Positions 24,949 to 33,586 of a DNA stretch of 46,196 bases are shown here, one piece after another. The translations under genes and the position numbers were made by a program. Below the pieces are notes generated by a model. That model was given only the letters and a program-made list of their open reading frames with translations. It was not told the origin of the DNA and searched no databases. Numbering within the stretch: position 1 is the first letter of the stretch; each line of letters starts with the position of its first letter. The stretch lies in contig JAUNPJ010000023.1 in the NCBI GenBank assembly GCA_030536755.1, positions 1-46,196 on the forward strand. Direction: 5' to 3'. This DNA is from Eubacteriales bacterium (lineage in GTDB: Bacteria; Bacillota; Clostridia; Lachnospirales; Lachnospiraceae).

Positions 24949-25230
24949 ATCAAAAGAAAGAACGGAACATTTTCAACCAAAGGATTTTAAGGAGGCGATT
25001 CCCCCAGAAGCAGCATGATTTACCCCATAATTTAAGAAAGGAAGGTACGGACCACCGAAATCTTTAGTTTAACATCAAAAAACGATACGAAGTAAAGGAA
25101 GGTACAGACCGCCAGAAACTTAATTTGAACACTCATAATCTAAGAAAGGAAGGTATAAGCCCTTGGACATTACAAAGTTCTAAGAGCCATCTGATCTCAG
25201 TAAAGTGAAATCAGATGGCTCTTGTTTTTT
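24949..25230 (+). ncRNA. Candidate small RNA of about 280 nt with repeated AAGGAAGGTA boxes
   Basis: The stretch begins at a near-consensus promoter and ends in a very strong terminator. It carries three near-identical boxes AAAGGAAGGTA (25037-25047, 25094-25104, 25145-25155), spaced 57 and 51 bases, plus a related AAGGAGG at 24989-24995. Around each box the pattern GGTAnnGACC or GGTATAAGCC gives a short hairpin. Frames after the boxes are only a few codons (for example ATG-ATT-TAC at 25015, then stop), so coding is unlikely. I know no named RNA family that fits. The GGA-rich boxes could bind CsrA or mimic ribosome binding sites; this is inference only. Confidence 0.7.
25182..25230 (+). terminator. 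Intrinsic terminator of the small RNA
   Basis: The 14-bp stem AAGAGCCATCTGAT / ATCAGATGGCTCTT is perfect, with a 14-base loop, and is followed by G and six Ts on the + strand. There is no T-run on the minus strand, so it serves the + transcript rather than the NCS1 gene. Confidence 0.92.
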
Positions 25231-25296
25231 GTTGTCAAGGGGAAAACACGCCGCAAGATCAGAGTGGGAATTCCGCATCCGCGGCATGTACCGTTT

Positions 25297-26658
25297 TTAT
25301 TTATCAAAAATTGTTCCTTTTCGGAAGGACTTACATGACGGCATTACTTTCATCAAAAGATAATAAACAACTCCTGTCGGAATTAAACTTACATACCAGG
25401 ATAGTTTCATAACCAGCAGTGAGCAAAGGGAACCAACAATAATGGCAATGACTGCTGCCCAGTTGATACCCTTGAAGCATCCTTCTTTGTCATACATGTC
25501 ATTAATATCCAGTTTCTTCTTACGAAGAATAAAGTAATCAACTGCCATAACGGCAAAGATTGGTCCAAGGAAAGCGGAATAGAACTGTGTAAACAAATTT
25601 AGTCCTGCTGCTGACTCATCTGTAACAAGCTTCCATGGCATAACACACATAGATAAAATACCAACCAGAATTGTAGCGTGACTCCATTTCAACTTGAAAG
25701 ACTCCATAAGTACATAAGAAGGAGGAACGATGTTGTTCAATACATTTGTTGTAATCTGAGCAAATGCAATAAAAAGCAAAGTTACAACTGTAAGTACCTT
25801 ACTTCCCATTGTTGTAGAAAATACCACGACAGGATCACTGTTTCCTGTAGCTGCTGTTACAAGAAGTCCGATTAATCCCATGAACAATGTTACAGGAAGA
25901 ATCGCAATCGTATAAATACTTGCCGCTTTCACCGGTTTGATATCATCTGTCGCATTACGTGAATAGTCTGATGCATTTACAATCATGGTAGAGTAAATTC
26001 CAAGGAAAGAAGTCGTTGCTGCCCAGAATGGCATACCCCATGTTCCTTTAATTCCAGAAAATACATCTCCAATCTCTGATGAGAACTGCGTATTTACCAC
26101 ATATAACATATAAATTAAAATCGCAATGATAAACACACAGGAAATATTTTCCATCCATTTAATTCCTTCAAAACCTCTAATTGCAAGAACCACCTGAAGG
26201 ATGGTAAACAGCACATATACAACTGGAAGATTATCAATTCCAAACAAAATCTTTAAGCAACTATTAATGGCACCTGCTCCTACCCAACTCTGAAAACCAA
26301 ACCATACAATAGCAGGCAATCCACGCAAAACACCCGGAATTTTAACACCAGTAGTGCCAAAACTGCTTCTGAGCTGTACCGTAAATGGAATACCATAAGT
26401 ATGTCCACAATCACCGATAATCGCAAGAGCAACTGCAATAACAAGGCAACCAATGCACATGGCAAGAACAGCCTGTGTGACAGTCAGTTCACCAATCAGT
26501 CCAGCTCCCATAGCAAATGTACCAATTGATACGCATCCTCCCATAAAACTTGCCGTATAGGAAAGAGGTCCCATAATGCGCTTCTTTACCGGCTGCAGAT
26601 CTGGATCCACATTCTTTACAAACTCAGGATTTAAATTTTTATTTTCCACCATACTCAT
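25297..26658 (-). CDS. NCS1-family nucleobase/allantoin permease
   Basis: A 453-residue secondary transporter with about 12 membrane segments. The N-terminal LSYTASFMGGCVSIGTFAMGAG and the GVLRGLPAIVWFGFQSWVGAGA segments match NCS1 permeases, which move cytosine, uracil, allantoin or hydantoins with sodium or protons. The last gene of the allantoin unit (24 bases after allB) makes allantoin the likely substrate, like PucI or AllP, but the specificity is inferred from context. Ribosome binding site GAAGGGAG with a spacing of about 7. The gene ends about 67 bases from the small-RNA terminator and shows no obvious terminator of its own. Confidence 0.85.
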   Translation of the reverse strand: MSMVENKNLNPEFVKNVDPDLQPVKKRIMGPLSYTASFMGGCVSIGTFAMGAGLIGELTVTQAVLAMCIGCLVIAVALAIIGDCGHTYGIPFTVQLRSSFGTTGVKIPGVLRGLPAIVWFGFQSWVGAGAINSCLKILFGIDNLPVVYVLFTILQVVLAIRGFEGIKWMENISCVFIIAILIYMLYVVNTQFSSEIGDVFSGIKGTWGMPFWAATTSFLGIYSTMIVNASDYSRNATDDIKPVKAASIYTIAILPVTLFMGLIGLLVTAATGNSDPVVVFSTTMGSKVLTVVTLLFIAFAQITTNVLNNIVPPSYVLMESFKLKWSHATILVGILSMCVMPWKLVTDESAAGLNLFTQFYSAFLGPIFAVMAVDYFILRKKKLDINDMYDKEGCFKGINWAAVIAIIVGSLCSLLVMKLSWYVSLIPTGVVYYLLMKVMPSCKSFRKGTIFDK

Positions 26659-26682
26659 ACTTTTTTCTCCCTTCTTTTGTAT

Positions 26683-28056
26683 TTATTTTATTTTCTTTAC
26701 AAGTTCTCCAATTCCCTTCTGTGCAACGATCTTGCCGTTTTCGGCAATCACATTGCCGCGAACAAGAGTCATAACCGGAAGTCCCTTGCCTTTCAAACCA
26801 ACAAAAGCAGAAATTTTATTTACATAAAGAAGGGACTCACTTGTAATCTCCCATTCCTTTTCAGGATCAACAATTAAGAGGTCTGCATCAAATCCAACTT
26901 TAATATCACCTTTTTTCCCGTAAATGCCAAATGCTTTTGCTGGCTGTACAGACATTGTATTTGCAATGACAGTCGGAGATACTCCACGTTTTACCACACC
27001 TTCGCTGAAGGCTGCCTGAAAACCACTCTGAATACCAGAGCATCCACCCCATACATCAAATACTGTCTCAATCTTATTTCCAAGAATTTCATGATATTTT
27101 TCATCATAAGAACATGGCGAATGATCAGAAGCAATTCCGCTGAATACGCCAGCTTTCACATACTCCCACATTTCCTCAACTGCTTCCTTGGGCTGAAGAA
27201 TCGGTGCACATTTATAAAGAGGTCCTTTTTCGATTACATCATCGCTGGAAAACGTCAGATAATGTGTACATGTCTCAGCCGTGATATCATATCCCTCATC
27301 CTGCGCTGCTTTAATTTTCTTCGCAACTTCAGGATGTGACACATGACAAATATGTGCCTTACATCCAGTAGCCTTTGCAATTTCAATAATGGCATCCGTA
27401 GCAACAATCTCAGCTACTACCGGTCGGGATTCCAAAAAAGCTTTCCAGTCATTACGTCCAGCTTCTTTCATTCTTTTTTCCTGATTTTTAATAATGGAGT
27501 AGTCTTCACAATGAAATCCTGCACGTCCGTCAAATTGTTTAATGATATCCATGGCCTCCAGAGCCTGTCCATAATTTAGAGATTCATAATCAGGAGATAC
27601 CGGCCCGATAAATGACTTAAAAGATACACAACCTTTTTCATCTAATGCTTTCAAATCATCAAAGTTGTAGCTCGTAAGTCCTCCCCAAAAACAATAGTCC
27701 ACATAAGCATTTGGAGAAACCTTATTTTCTTTATAATCGAACGCTTCTGCATTCGTCATACACGGATTATTCTGAAGCGGCATATCAATCACTGTCGTAT
27801 ATCCACCAAGTGCCGCAGCTGATGTACCATGCTCATAATCTTCACGCCATTCAAATCCCGGATCATTCAAATGTGCATGTGTATCAATCGCTCCAGGAAA
27901 TACAAAATTTCCTTTTGCATCAATCACTTTTACCGCTTCCGGTTCTTCACTCGTTGTCATAATTGCTGCAATTTTTCCGTCTTTTACAGCAATATTGCCG
28001 TTTGTGATACTGTCCGCAGTGACAATGTTTCCGTTTTTGACTAAAACATCATACAT
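26683..28056 (-). CDS. allB: Allantoinase
   Basis: It hydrolyses allantoin to allantoate. The amidohydrolase metal site is visible: DTHAHLND (about 58-65), the Lys for carboxylation in VSFKSFIG (about 146), HCED and HVSHPEV, and ASDHSP near residue 315. 457 residues fit allantoinase and dihydropyrimidinase/hydantoinase; the setting among allantoate and oxalurate enzymes supports allantoinase. It follows a terminator-like hairpin (28092-28142) after the kinase-amidohydrolase gene, has GAGGAGG at the start, and precedes the NCS1 permease. Confidence 0.9.
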   Translation of the reverse strand: MYDVLVKNGNIVTADSITNGNIAVKDGKIAAIMTTSEEPEAVKVIDAKGNFVFPGAIDTHAHLNDPGFEWREDYEHGTSAAALGGYTTVIDMPLQNNPCMTNAEAFDYKENKVSPNAYVDYCFWGGLTSYNFDDLKALDEKGCVSFKSFIGPVSPDYESLNYGQALEAMDIIKQFDGRAGFHCEDYSIIKNQEKRMKEAGRNDWKAFLESRPVVAEIVATDAIIEIAKATGCKAHICHVSHPEVAKKIKAAQDEGYDITAETCTHYLTFSSDDVIEKGPLYKCAPILQPKEAVEEMWEYVKAGVFSGIASDHSPCSYDEKYHEILGNKIETVFDVWGGCSGIQSGFQAAFSEGVVKRGVSPTVIANTMSVQPAKAFGIYGKKGDIKVGFDADLLIVDPEKEWEITSESLLYVNKISAFVGLKGKGLPVMTLVRGNVIAENGKIVAQKGIGELVKKIK

Positions 28057-28089
28057 AACTTTTTTCCTCCTCTTTTTTAAATAATATTT

Positions 28090-28142
28090 ATAAAAAAAGA
28101 CAGAAATCCCCTCTGTTTCTCAACCTCGAGAATTTCTGTCTT
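28090..28142 (-). terminator. Terminator-like hairpin between the AllK-AllC gene and allB
   Basis: On the minus strand AAGACAGAAAT and ATTTCTGTCTT pair over 11 bases, with an inner TTCTC/GAGAA hairpin, and are followed by TTTTTTT. It is a probable intrinsic terminator 36 bases before the allB start. No promoter was seen after it, so allB and the permease probably depend on read-through or antitermination. Confidence 0.75.
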
Positions 28143-28166
28143 AATTTCAGACACTATTTTCTGTCG

Positions 28167-30374
28167 TTACGAAATCTGTTTGAGCAGATCGTGCAGTACC
28201 TGCACTGCTTTGGCAAAATCGCCATAGGAAGTGTACTCTACCGGACAATGACTTCTTCCGTCCTTGCTTGGAACAAACAGCATCACGGTCGGAAGTACCT
28301 GACCAATCGCCAGGGCATCATGTCCGGCTCCGCTTGGAAGTCTTCGATAACTGTAGCCATGTGCTTTGCAGCTTTCTTCCATAATCGAAAGCATCTGTTC
28401 ATCCAGGCACACCGGCGTAATCGTCAGCTTGCTGTCCATGGAATATTGTGCACCGACAGCTGTTGTCTCCTCCTCCAGACGTTTTCGAATCTGTGCTGCG
28501 ATACGATTGATAATGTCATTGTTGCGGGAGCGGATGTCGATGCTGAATTCCACGGAATCTGCTATGATGTTCATAGCACCCGGCACAGTGCGGATGTATC
28601 CGACGGTTGCCACCGTATCTTCGCCCTCTTCAATCGCCATCCGATCAATCTCACTGATGACTTTTGAAGCAATACTGACTGCATCTTTTCGCATATGCAT
28701 CGGAGTCGTTCCGGCGTGGTCTGCCCGTCCGTTGACTGTCACCATATATCTCTGGATTCCGACGATACAGTCCACCAGTCCAAGTTCTGTTTTTTCCGAA
28801 TCCAGTACCGGTCCCTGCTCAATATGCGGTTCAATGAAGTAGCCGATGGATCCCGCTGCCCAGGCTGCAGCCTTCAGTTCCTTCGGAGCCAGACCATACT
28901 CTTTCATGGCATCGTAAACCGTAATATCGTCCTTGTCTGTGTATTCCTTACACTCTTCCACCGTCATCTGTCCAAGCATGCACTTGGAGCCAAAGTATCC
29001 CGTTCCAAAACGGCATCCCTCTTCATCCATAAAAGCGGCTACGACAAAGTCACACTTTAACTGTGTTCCTTCCTCATTAAAAACACGGGCAGTCTCAATT
29101 GCACAGATAACACCGGCAATACCGTCATAGTCACCGCCATTGTAGACGGAGTCATAATGAGATCCCATCATGATACAAGGAAGTGTCCGGTCTTCTCCCG
29201 GAAGAACACCAAATACATTTCCCACGCAGTCCTCCCGAACCTCCAGACCTGCATCTGCCATTACCTTTTTCAGATACTCTGCTGCCAAACGTGTTTCTTT
29301 TGTGAAAGGCATTCTCGTACATCCATTTCCAGGTGTTGCCGTAAACGCCTTCATTGCTTCCAGATCCGCCTTAATCCGATGTTTTATCTTCTTCAAATCC
29401 AAGTCCTTTAACCTCTTCTTTCTGTATACACTCATCTCTGGATCAAAAATCCGAGTTCCTGTATTGCCTTTCAGTGCTTCCTCCATTGCCTCAATAGACG
29501 TCACAATCGCCTCTCCGCCGCTTTTTTCCACAAACTGAACAGCAGCAGCAATCTTCGGTCCCATACTTCCGGGCGGAAACTGCCCTTCTCTTTGATAAGT
29601 ACGGCACTCTTCCAGAGTCATCTGACTCAGATTTTTCATATCTGTTTTTCCGTAATTGATTGCAACCTTCTCCACGCCCGTCAGAATAATCAGATAATCT
29701 GCATTCACTTTTTCTGCCACCAACGCAGATGCAAAATCTTTATCAATGACAGCCTCAATGCCCTTGAGCTTTTCACCTTCCCGCACGACCGGAATTCCGC
29801 CTCCGCCTACTGTGATGATCAAAAATCCATCCCTGGAAAGCGTGCGTATGGCATCTTCTTCTACCAGTTCCAGCGGCATCGGAGATGGCACGACTCTTCG
29901 CCATCCGCGCCCGCTGTCCTCTTTCATGCAAAATCCTTTTTCCTGTTGCAGCTGCTTTGCCTCCTGCTGTGTAAAGAACGGTCCGATAAATTTTGTCGGA
30001 TTTTCAAAAGCAGGATCTTTTTCATCCACAACAACCTGCGTCAATACAGAAGCAATTTTTTTATTGATGTTTCTTTCCTTTAACACATTGGAAAGTGTCT
30101 GGGAAATCATATAGCCAAGACTTCCCTGCGACTGTGCACCACAGACATCCAGAGGATTTTCGGGTACAACTGCCTTTGCCATATCGTTCTGCATCACAAT
30201 GCTTCCTACCTGCGGTCCATTGCCATGCGTTAAAACGATATCGTATCCTTCTTCCACCAAATCTGCCACCATCTCACAGCAACATCGGATATTTTTCTGC
30301 TGTTCTTCTACGGTTCCCTTCTGATTGCTTTGCACAATGGCATTTCCGCCAATCGCAATGACTGCTGTACTCAT
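28167..30374 (-). CDS. allK-allC: Carbamate kinase-allantoate amidohydrolase fusion
   Basis: 735 residues. Residues 1-310 are a complete carbamate kinase (AIGGNAIV, HGNGPQVG at 50-57, TVGGGGIPV near 188-196, GTRIF at 306-310), which makes ATP from carbamoyl phosphate. Residues about 325-735 are an M20-type allantoate amidohydrolase with all metal-site residues: SHYDSV (His406, Asp408), GGDYDGIAG (near 415-421), DEEGCRF (near 450), PHIEQGP and SGAGHDA near the end. The 15-residue linker is charged. A single gene at this size is unusual. Adding one T to the T5 tract at 29445-29449 would create TGA exactly after GTRIF, the natural end of a carbamate kinase, so a recent fusion, a frameshift error or regulated slippage are all possible. 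It has AGGGAGG just upstream and follows allF-allG by 24 bases. Confidence 0.85.
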   Translation of the reverse strand: MSTAVIAIGGNAIVQSNQKGTVEEQQKNIRCCCEMVADLVEEGYDIVLTHGNGPQVGSIVMQNDMAKAVVPENPLDVCGAQSQGSLGYMISQTLSNVLKERNINKKIASVLTQVVVDEKDPAFENPTKFIGPFFTQQEAKQLQQEKGFCMKEDSGRGWRRVVPSPMPLELVEEDAIRTLSRDGFLIITVGGGGIPVVREGEKLKGIEAVIDKDFASALVAEKVNADYLIILTGVEKVAINYGKTDMKNLSQMTLEECRTYQREGQFPPGSMGPKIAAAVQFVEKSGGEAIVTSIEAMEEALKGNTGTRIFDPEMSVYRKKRLKDLDLKKIKHRIKADLEAMKAFTATPGNGCTRMPFTKETRLAAEYLKKVMADAGLEVREDCVGNVFGVLPGEDRTLPCIMMGSHYDSVYNGGDYDGIAGVICAIETARVFNEEGTQLKCDFVVAAFMDEEGCRFGTGYFGSKCMLGQMTVEECKEYTDKDDITVYDAMKEYGLAPKELKAAAWAAGSIGYFIEPHIEQGPVLDSEKTELGLVDCIVGIQRYMVTVNGRADHAGTTPMHMRKDAVSIASKVISEIDRMAIEEGEDTVATVGYIRTVPGAMNIIADSVEFSIDIRSRNNDIINRIAAQIRKRLEEETTAVGAQYSMDSKLTITPVCLDEQMLSIMEESCKAHGYSYRRLPSGAGHDALAIGQVLPTVMLFVPSKDGRSHCPVEYTSYGDFAKAVQVLHDLLKQIS

Positions 30375-30398
30375 ACAAATTCCTCCCTGTATCTGTTG

Positions 30399-33300
30399 TT
30401 ATTCCTGGAAGCCCAGCTTACGCGCATATGCCAGAAGTGCTTTTGTAAAACATTCCAGCGGCGGCTGAACGGTACCGGCACCAATCTGTCCCTGTCCTGC
30501 CACCTTATGTGCAATACCGGTGTTGATAACTGGTGTGATTCCGGTAGATGCAACCTTTCGAATATCGATTCCAAGGCAGGTTCCCTGAAAATCCCAGGTC
30601 GGAATCGAGAACATACCGTTGTGAGAAATTGTGATCTCACACATTCTGTTGCTGATTTCCAGCGCATCGTAGAAACCGCCGGTTCCCACAAATCGGGTAA
30701 CGGCAGGAGCTGCAATCATTGCCATACCACCTACACCAAATGTCTCGGTAATCGCGGAATCTCCCATATCCGGATTGGCCATGCTCTCATCAAATCCGGT
30801 AAAATAGAGTCCCTTCGGTGTATTTACCGGTCCTGTAAACCATTCTTTTTCCATTCCGCTGACACGAACACCAAAGTCTTTTCCATTTCTTGTCATGACA
30901 GTAACAACCGTACCCTCGGTGACAGTAGCCGCATAGTCCATCACGGATTTTGCAGACGCCATCATCACATTCAGGAAAAACTGGTCGGTGTCTGCCAGGA
31001 ATTTGATAACCTGATATTTATCCTCATCCGGAATATCCAGCTTCACAATCAGCGGAGCCATCTCTTTGAGAAATACAAGAGAGGCTGCAATGTTTCTCTG
31101 ATGGAATTCATCTCCCATGGCAATGGCACGGCTGACCATTACATTGACATTTAATCCGTTTTCCAATGTAGCGAGTGCCTTACTGAGTACAGGTCCCAGC
31201 GTATCTCTCATAAATTTCAGACGCTCTACCACCTTCGGTCCGTATGCACCAAAACGAAGTACCTGACCGATTCCTTCATTCATCGTACAGTATGCATAAT
31301 TGCCGCCTGCCATATTTTTCACTTTCAGCACTGCCATATTCGGAGAAGTAATACCTCCCATAGGACCTACAAAACCTGCATGATGGCATGGCATAAATGC
31401 AACTTCGCCATTTCGAAGCATCTCCCACGCCTCATCTTCTGTCTGTGCCCACCCCTCAAACAGCAGTGCGCCGACACAGGAGCCCTGCATAGGATGTGTC
31501 ATATCGTCCCAGGTCATCGGCGGTCCTGCATGGAGAAGCAATTTTCCATTTTCAAATACATCGGTTGCCACTTTCGCCGGAATCACATCCACCAGGCAGG
31601 GAAGGCCGGCCGTGATCTTATCCAGCACTGCCTGATTGGCCTCCGCAATATTTTTGTAAGGGCCATCCGCAAACTCATATGCATTCAAAAATTCAATCGC
31701 ATGTTTCAATGTCTTATCACCGCCCGCAATCGGTTTCCACTCAAAATGAACGACTTTGGCTCTCTGAGAATCCAGATCCTCTGCAAATCCACGAAGTCCT
31801 GCATTGATGACTCCCGGTGCTTTCTTCAAAAGCGCCATCATCTTTTCGGAAGGCATTTCCAGCGGCTGTGTTTTTTCACAGATTTCTTCTGTAGCTATTG
31901 CAGCTTTTGGCATTTCATATCCGGCTATTTTTAACGCAGCCTCCACAGCCAGGCAGTTTCCTTCATACACATAGGCACCTGCCTCTTTCAAAATAGCTGC
32001 CTGTTCATCCAGATCCTGAAAATCCTGTGAAGTGCCGAGCAGGTTTACCACAAATGCCACTTCCTGTCCGGAAGCTTTCTTAGAATCCAGCACCTCTTTC
32101 ATTCCCTCTGCCAGTTCCTCTGACGGATTCTTCGCAGATCCATATCCGAGAACCACATCCATCAGAATCACCAGAGGCTGTGTAATCTGTGCTGCAAGCT
32201 CCAGCATTTTTTCTTTTCTTGCCGCGGAATCCATCATCGGGTGTGGACGTCCTTTTGTATAAAGATCATCTCCAAGATCAAGAATGTCACATTCGTCACT
32301 CGCAAGCATGTATCCTGTTTTTTCTTTGTCGTCCCGGATGTTCATTGCCTGTTTTGTCAGGAATACAGCTTCACTTGCCAGTGTGCCTCCGGAATACAGT
32401 CCAAGGATTTTTGCATTTTTTCCAAAGGATACTTCCGGCATTGCTGCCCCTTGTGGTTCTCTTACTGCAGTCTTGGAAAGCTCTACTGCTTTTTTCGCCA
32501 CATCGGTCAGCGTTGTCATATAATGTACATTTCCACAGATTTTCTGTTCTTTCTCTCCAAGAAATACGACTGCACAGGGTTTCTGCAATCCTGCCAGAAC
32601 TTTCTGGAGTTCTTCTTTGACCGAATCAGCCGGTGGCTTGGAAACTACCGTGATCACATCAGTTGCATCGTCTGCTTCCAGCATGGCAATGGCATCCTTC
32701 ATCGTCACTGCACCAATCTCTTCATGAAGGTCTCTTCCGCCCGTACCAATCGCATGAGAAATGCCGCCTCCAAAACGCTCAATTGCCACAGATACTTCCT
32801 GGATTCCCGTTCCTGCCGCTCCGGCGATACCGATGTTTCCTCTTCTGACCACATTTGCAAACGCAAGAGGAATTCCACTTAAAATGCTGGTTCCACAATC
32901 CGGTCCCATCACAAGCAATCCTTTTTCATGTGCCAGATCTTTGATTTTTTTCTCATCTTCTTCTGTCACATTGTCACTGAACAGCATGACATGCTTTCCG
33001 AGCTTTAAGGCTTCCTCTGCCTCCTCCGCCGCATATTCTCCCGGCACAGAAATCAAAGCCACGTTGTAATCATCATCGAGTTCTTCTGCTGCTTCCCAGC
33101 TTTTGACTACCTGCATTCCGCCTGTCTTTGCCGCAGACGCTTTTTTTCCTTTCAATGCATCTGTAACAGCCTGCACAACGCCTGCAACAACCTCTTCGCT
33201 TTCCGCCTTTACTGCAATGACCATATCGTTCGGTCTGGCCTCTTCCAGTTTTTCCGATCCAAACCCGCCTTTTCTCATAATATCAAGATTGGCCTGAGTG

Positions 33301-33413
33301 CCCATCATCACGGTGGCATCTTCCACACCTTCAAATTTTCCCAGCTTTTTACTCAGAACCATCAGTTCCACTGAATCCATATAGCTGTTTTTCTGGATAA
33401 TCGTATGTAACAT
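30399..33413 (-). CDS. allF-allG: AllF-AllG fusion (FdrA plus DUF1116), oxamate carbamoyltransferase subunits
   Basis: 1004 residues combining two E. coli proteins. The N-terminal half (about 1-520) is FdrA/AllF, a succinyl-CoA-synthetase-like protein (GNIGIAGAAGTGIQEVSVAI, GTGGRDLHEE, ILGLYSGGTLASEA). The second half (about 535-1004) is a DUF1116/YlbE (AllG) protein (DSQRAKVVHFEWKPIAGGD, MTHPMQGSC, CHHAGFVGPMGG). In E. coli, AllF, AllG and AllH form the oxamate carbamoyltransferase that turns oxalurate and phosphate into oxamate and carbamoyl phosphate. The ATG at 33411-33413 has AGGAAGGAG upstream; an extended start at 33467 falls inside the leader terminator. It is the first gene after a regulated promoter. 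Confidence 0.88.
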   Translation of the reverse strand: MLHTIIQKNSYMDSVELMVLSKKLGKFEGVEDATVMMGTQANLDIMRKGGFGSEKLEEARPNDMVIAVKAESEEVVAGVVQAVTDALKGKKASAAKTGGMQVVKSWEAAEELDDDYNVALISVPGEYAAEEAEEALKLGKHVMLFSDNVTEEDEKKIKDLAHEKGLLVMGPDCGTSILSGIPLAFANVVRRGNIGIAGAAGTGIQEVSVAIERFGGGISHAIGTGGRDLHEEIGAVTMKDAIAMLEADDATDVITVVSKPPADSVKEELQKVLAGLQKPCAVVFLGEKEQKICGNVHYMTTLTDVAKKAVELSKTAVREPQGAAMPEVSFGKNAKILGLYSGGTLASEAVFLTKQAMNIRDDKEKTGYMLASDECDILDLGDDLYTKGRPHPMMDSAARKEKMLELAAQITQPLVILMDVVLGYGSAKNPSEELAEGMKEVLDSKKASGQEVAFVVNLLGTSQDFQDLDEQAAILKEAGAYVYEGNCLAVEAALKIAGYEMPKAAIATEEICEKTQPLEMPSEKMMALLKKAPGVINAGLRGFAEDLDSQRAKVVHFEWKPIAGGDKTLKHAIEFLNAYEFADGPYKNIAEANQAVLDKITAGLPCLVDVIPAKVATDVFENGKLLLHAGPPMTWDDMTHPMQGSCVGALLFEGWAQTEDEAWEMLRNGEVAFMPCHHAGFVGPMGGITSPNMAVLKVKNMAGGNYAYCTMNEGIGQVLRFGAYGPKVVERLKFMRDTLGPVLSKALATLENGLNVNVMVSRAIAMGDEFHQRNIAASLVFLKEMAPLIVKLDIPDEDKYQVIKFLADTDQFFLNVMMASAKSVMDYAATVTEGTVVTVMTRNGKDFGVRVSGMEKEWFTGPVNTPKGLYFTGFDESMANPDMGDSAITETFGVGGMAMIAAPAVTRFVGTGGFYDALEISNRMCEITISHNGMFSIPTWDFQGTCLGIDIRKVASTGITPVINTGIAHKVAGQGQIGAGTVQPPLECFTKALLAYARKLGFQE

Positions 33414-33436
33414 TGTTTTCGCTCCTTCCTGTGATA

Positions 33437-33484
33437 TAAAAAAACAGTCCCAATGTAAGGTTTGCACCCGCCATTGGGACTGTT
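33437..33484 (-). terminator. Leader terminator (attenuator candidate) before allF-allG
   Basis: On the minus strand ACAGTCCCAATG / CATTGGGACTGT is a perfect 12-bp stem (33444-33455 and 33472-33483) with a 16-base loop and a T7 tail. It lies after the start point of the promoter at 33509-33537 and before the ribosome binding site, so RNA polymerase must pass it to express the genes. Confidence 0.75.
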
Positions 33485-33485
33485 C

Positions 33486-33500
33486 TTGAAAGCGTTTCTA
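33486..33500. promoter_or_regulatory. Cre-like site at the allF-allG start point
   Basis: TTGAAAGCGTTTCTA matches the CcpA consensus TGNAANCGNWNNCW except at one position and is palindromic in its core. It covers roughly +2 to +16 of the promoter at 33509-33537, a typical place for repression. Suggests catabolite control; unproven. Confidence 0.55.
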
Positions 33501-33508
33501 TGCGATAT

Positions 33509-33537
33509 ATTATAGGAATCCGCACATTTTTCATCAA
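33509..33537 (-). promoter_or_regulatory. allF-allG promoter with AATGTGC box in the spacer
   Basis: On the minus strand TTGATG (33532-33537) and TATAAT (33509-33514) are 17 bases apart. The spacer contains AAATGTGCGGATTC, and a second copy of that motif overlaps the -35, which would let a regulator act directly on polymerase binding. Confidence 0.65.
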
Positions 33538-33586
33538 TATGCACATTATACATGAAACGTCATTTTCCATATGCATTCTGCACATT
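33518..33586 (-). promoter_or_regulatory. Three AATGTGCA boxes (candidate PucR operator)
   Basis: Copies lie at 33521-33528 (AATGTGCG), 33540-33547 and 33579-33586 on the minus strand. The last one overlaps the lctP stop codon. The same box occurs twice upstream of pucG, and a weaker AAATGTGGTG overlaps the pucR promoter. The assignment to PucR is inference from co-occurrence. Confidence 0.55.

Noticed and set aside
25031-25165. The repeats in the small-RNA region as a CRISPR array.
   Set aside because: Units are imperfect, only three or four, differ in spacing (51-57) and have no cas genes nearby; a promoter and terminator enclose them.
27868-27880. Another AATGTGCA match inside allB coding sequence.
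   Set aside because: It is on the + strand in a coding region away from any promoter, so chance is the simplest explanation.
33414-33467. An upstream start for allF-allG at 33467.
   Set aside because: It would begin inside the leader terminator, while the ATG at 33413 has a good ribosome binding site and fits the family start.
33414-33510. A purine riboswitch in the allF-allG leader.
   Set aside because: The leader before the terminator is under 50 nt and lacks the conserved three-way junction of purine aptamers.
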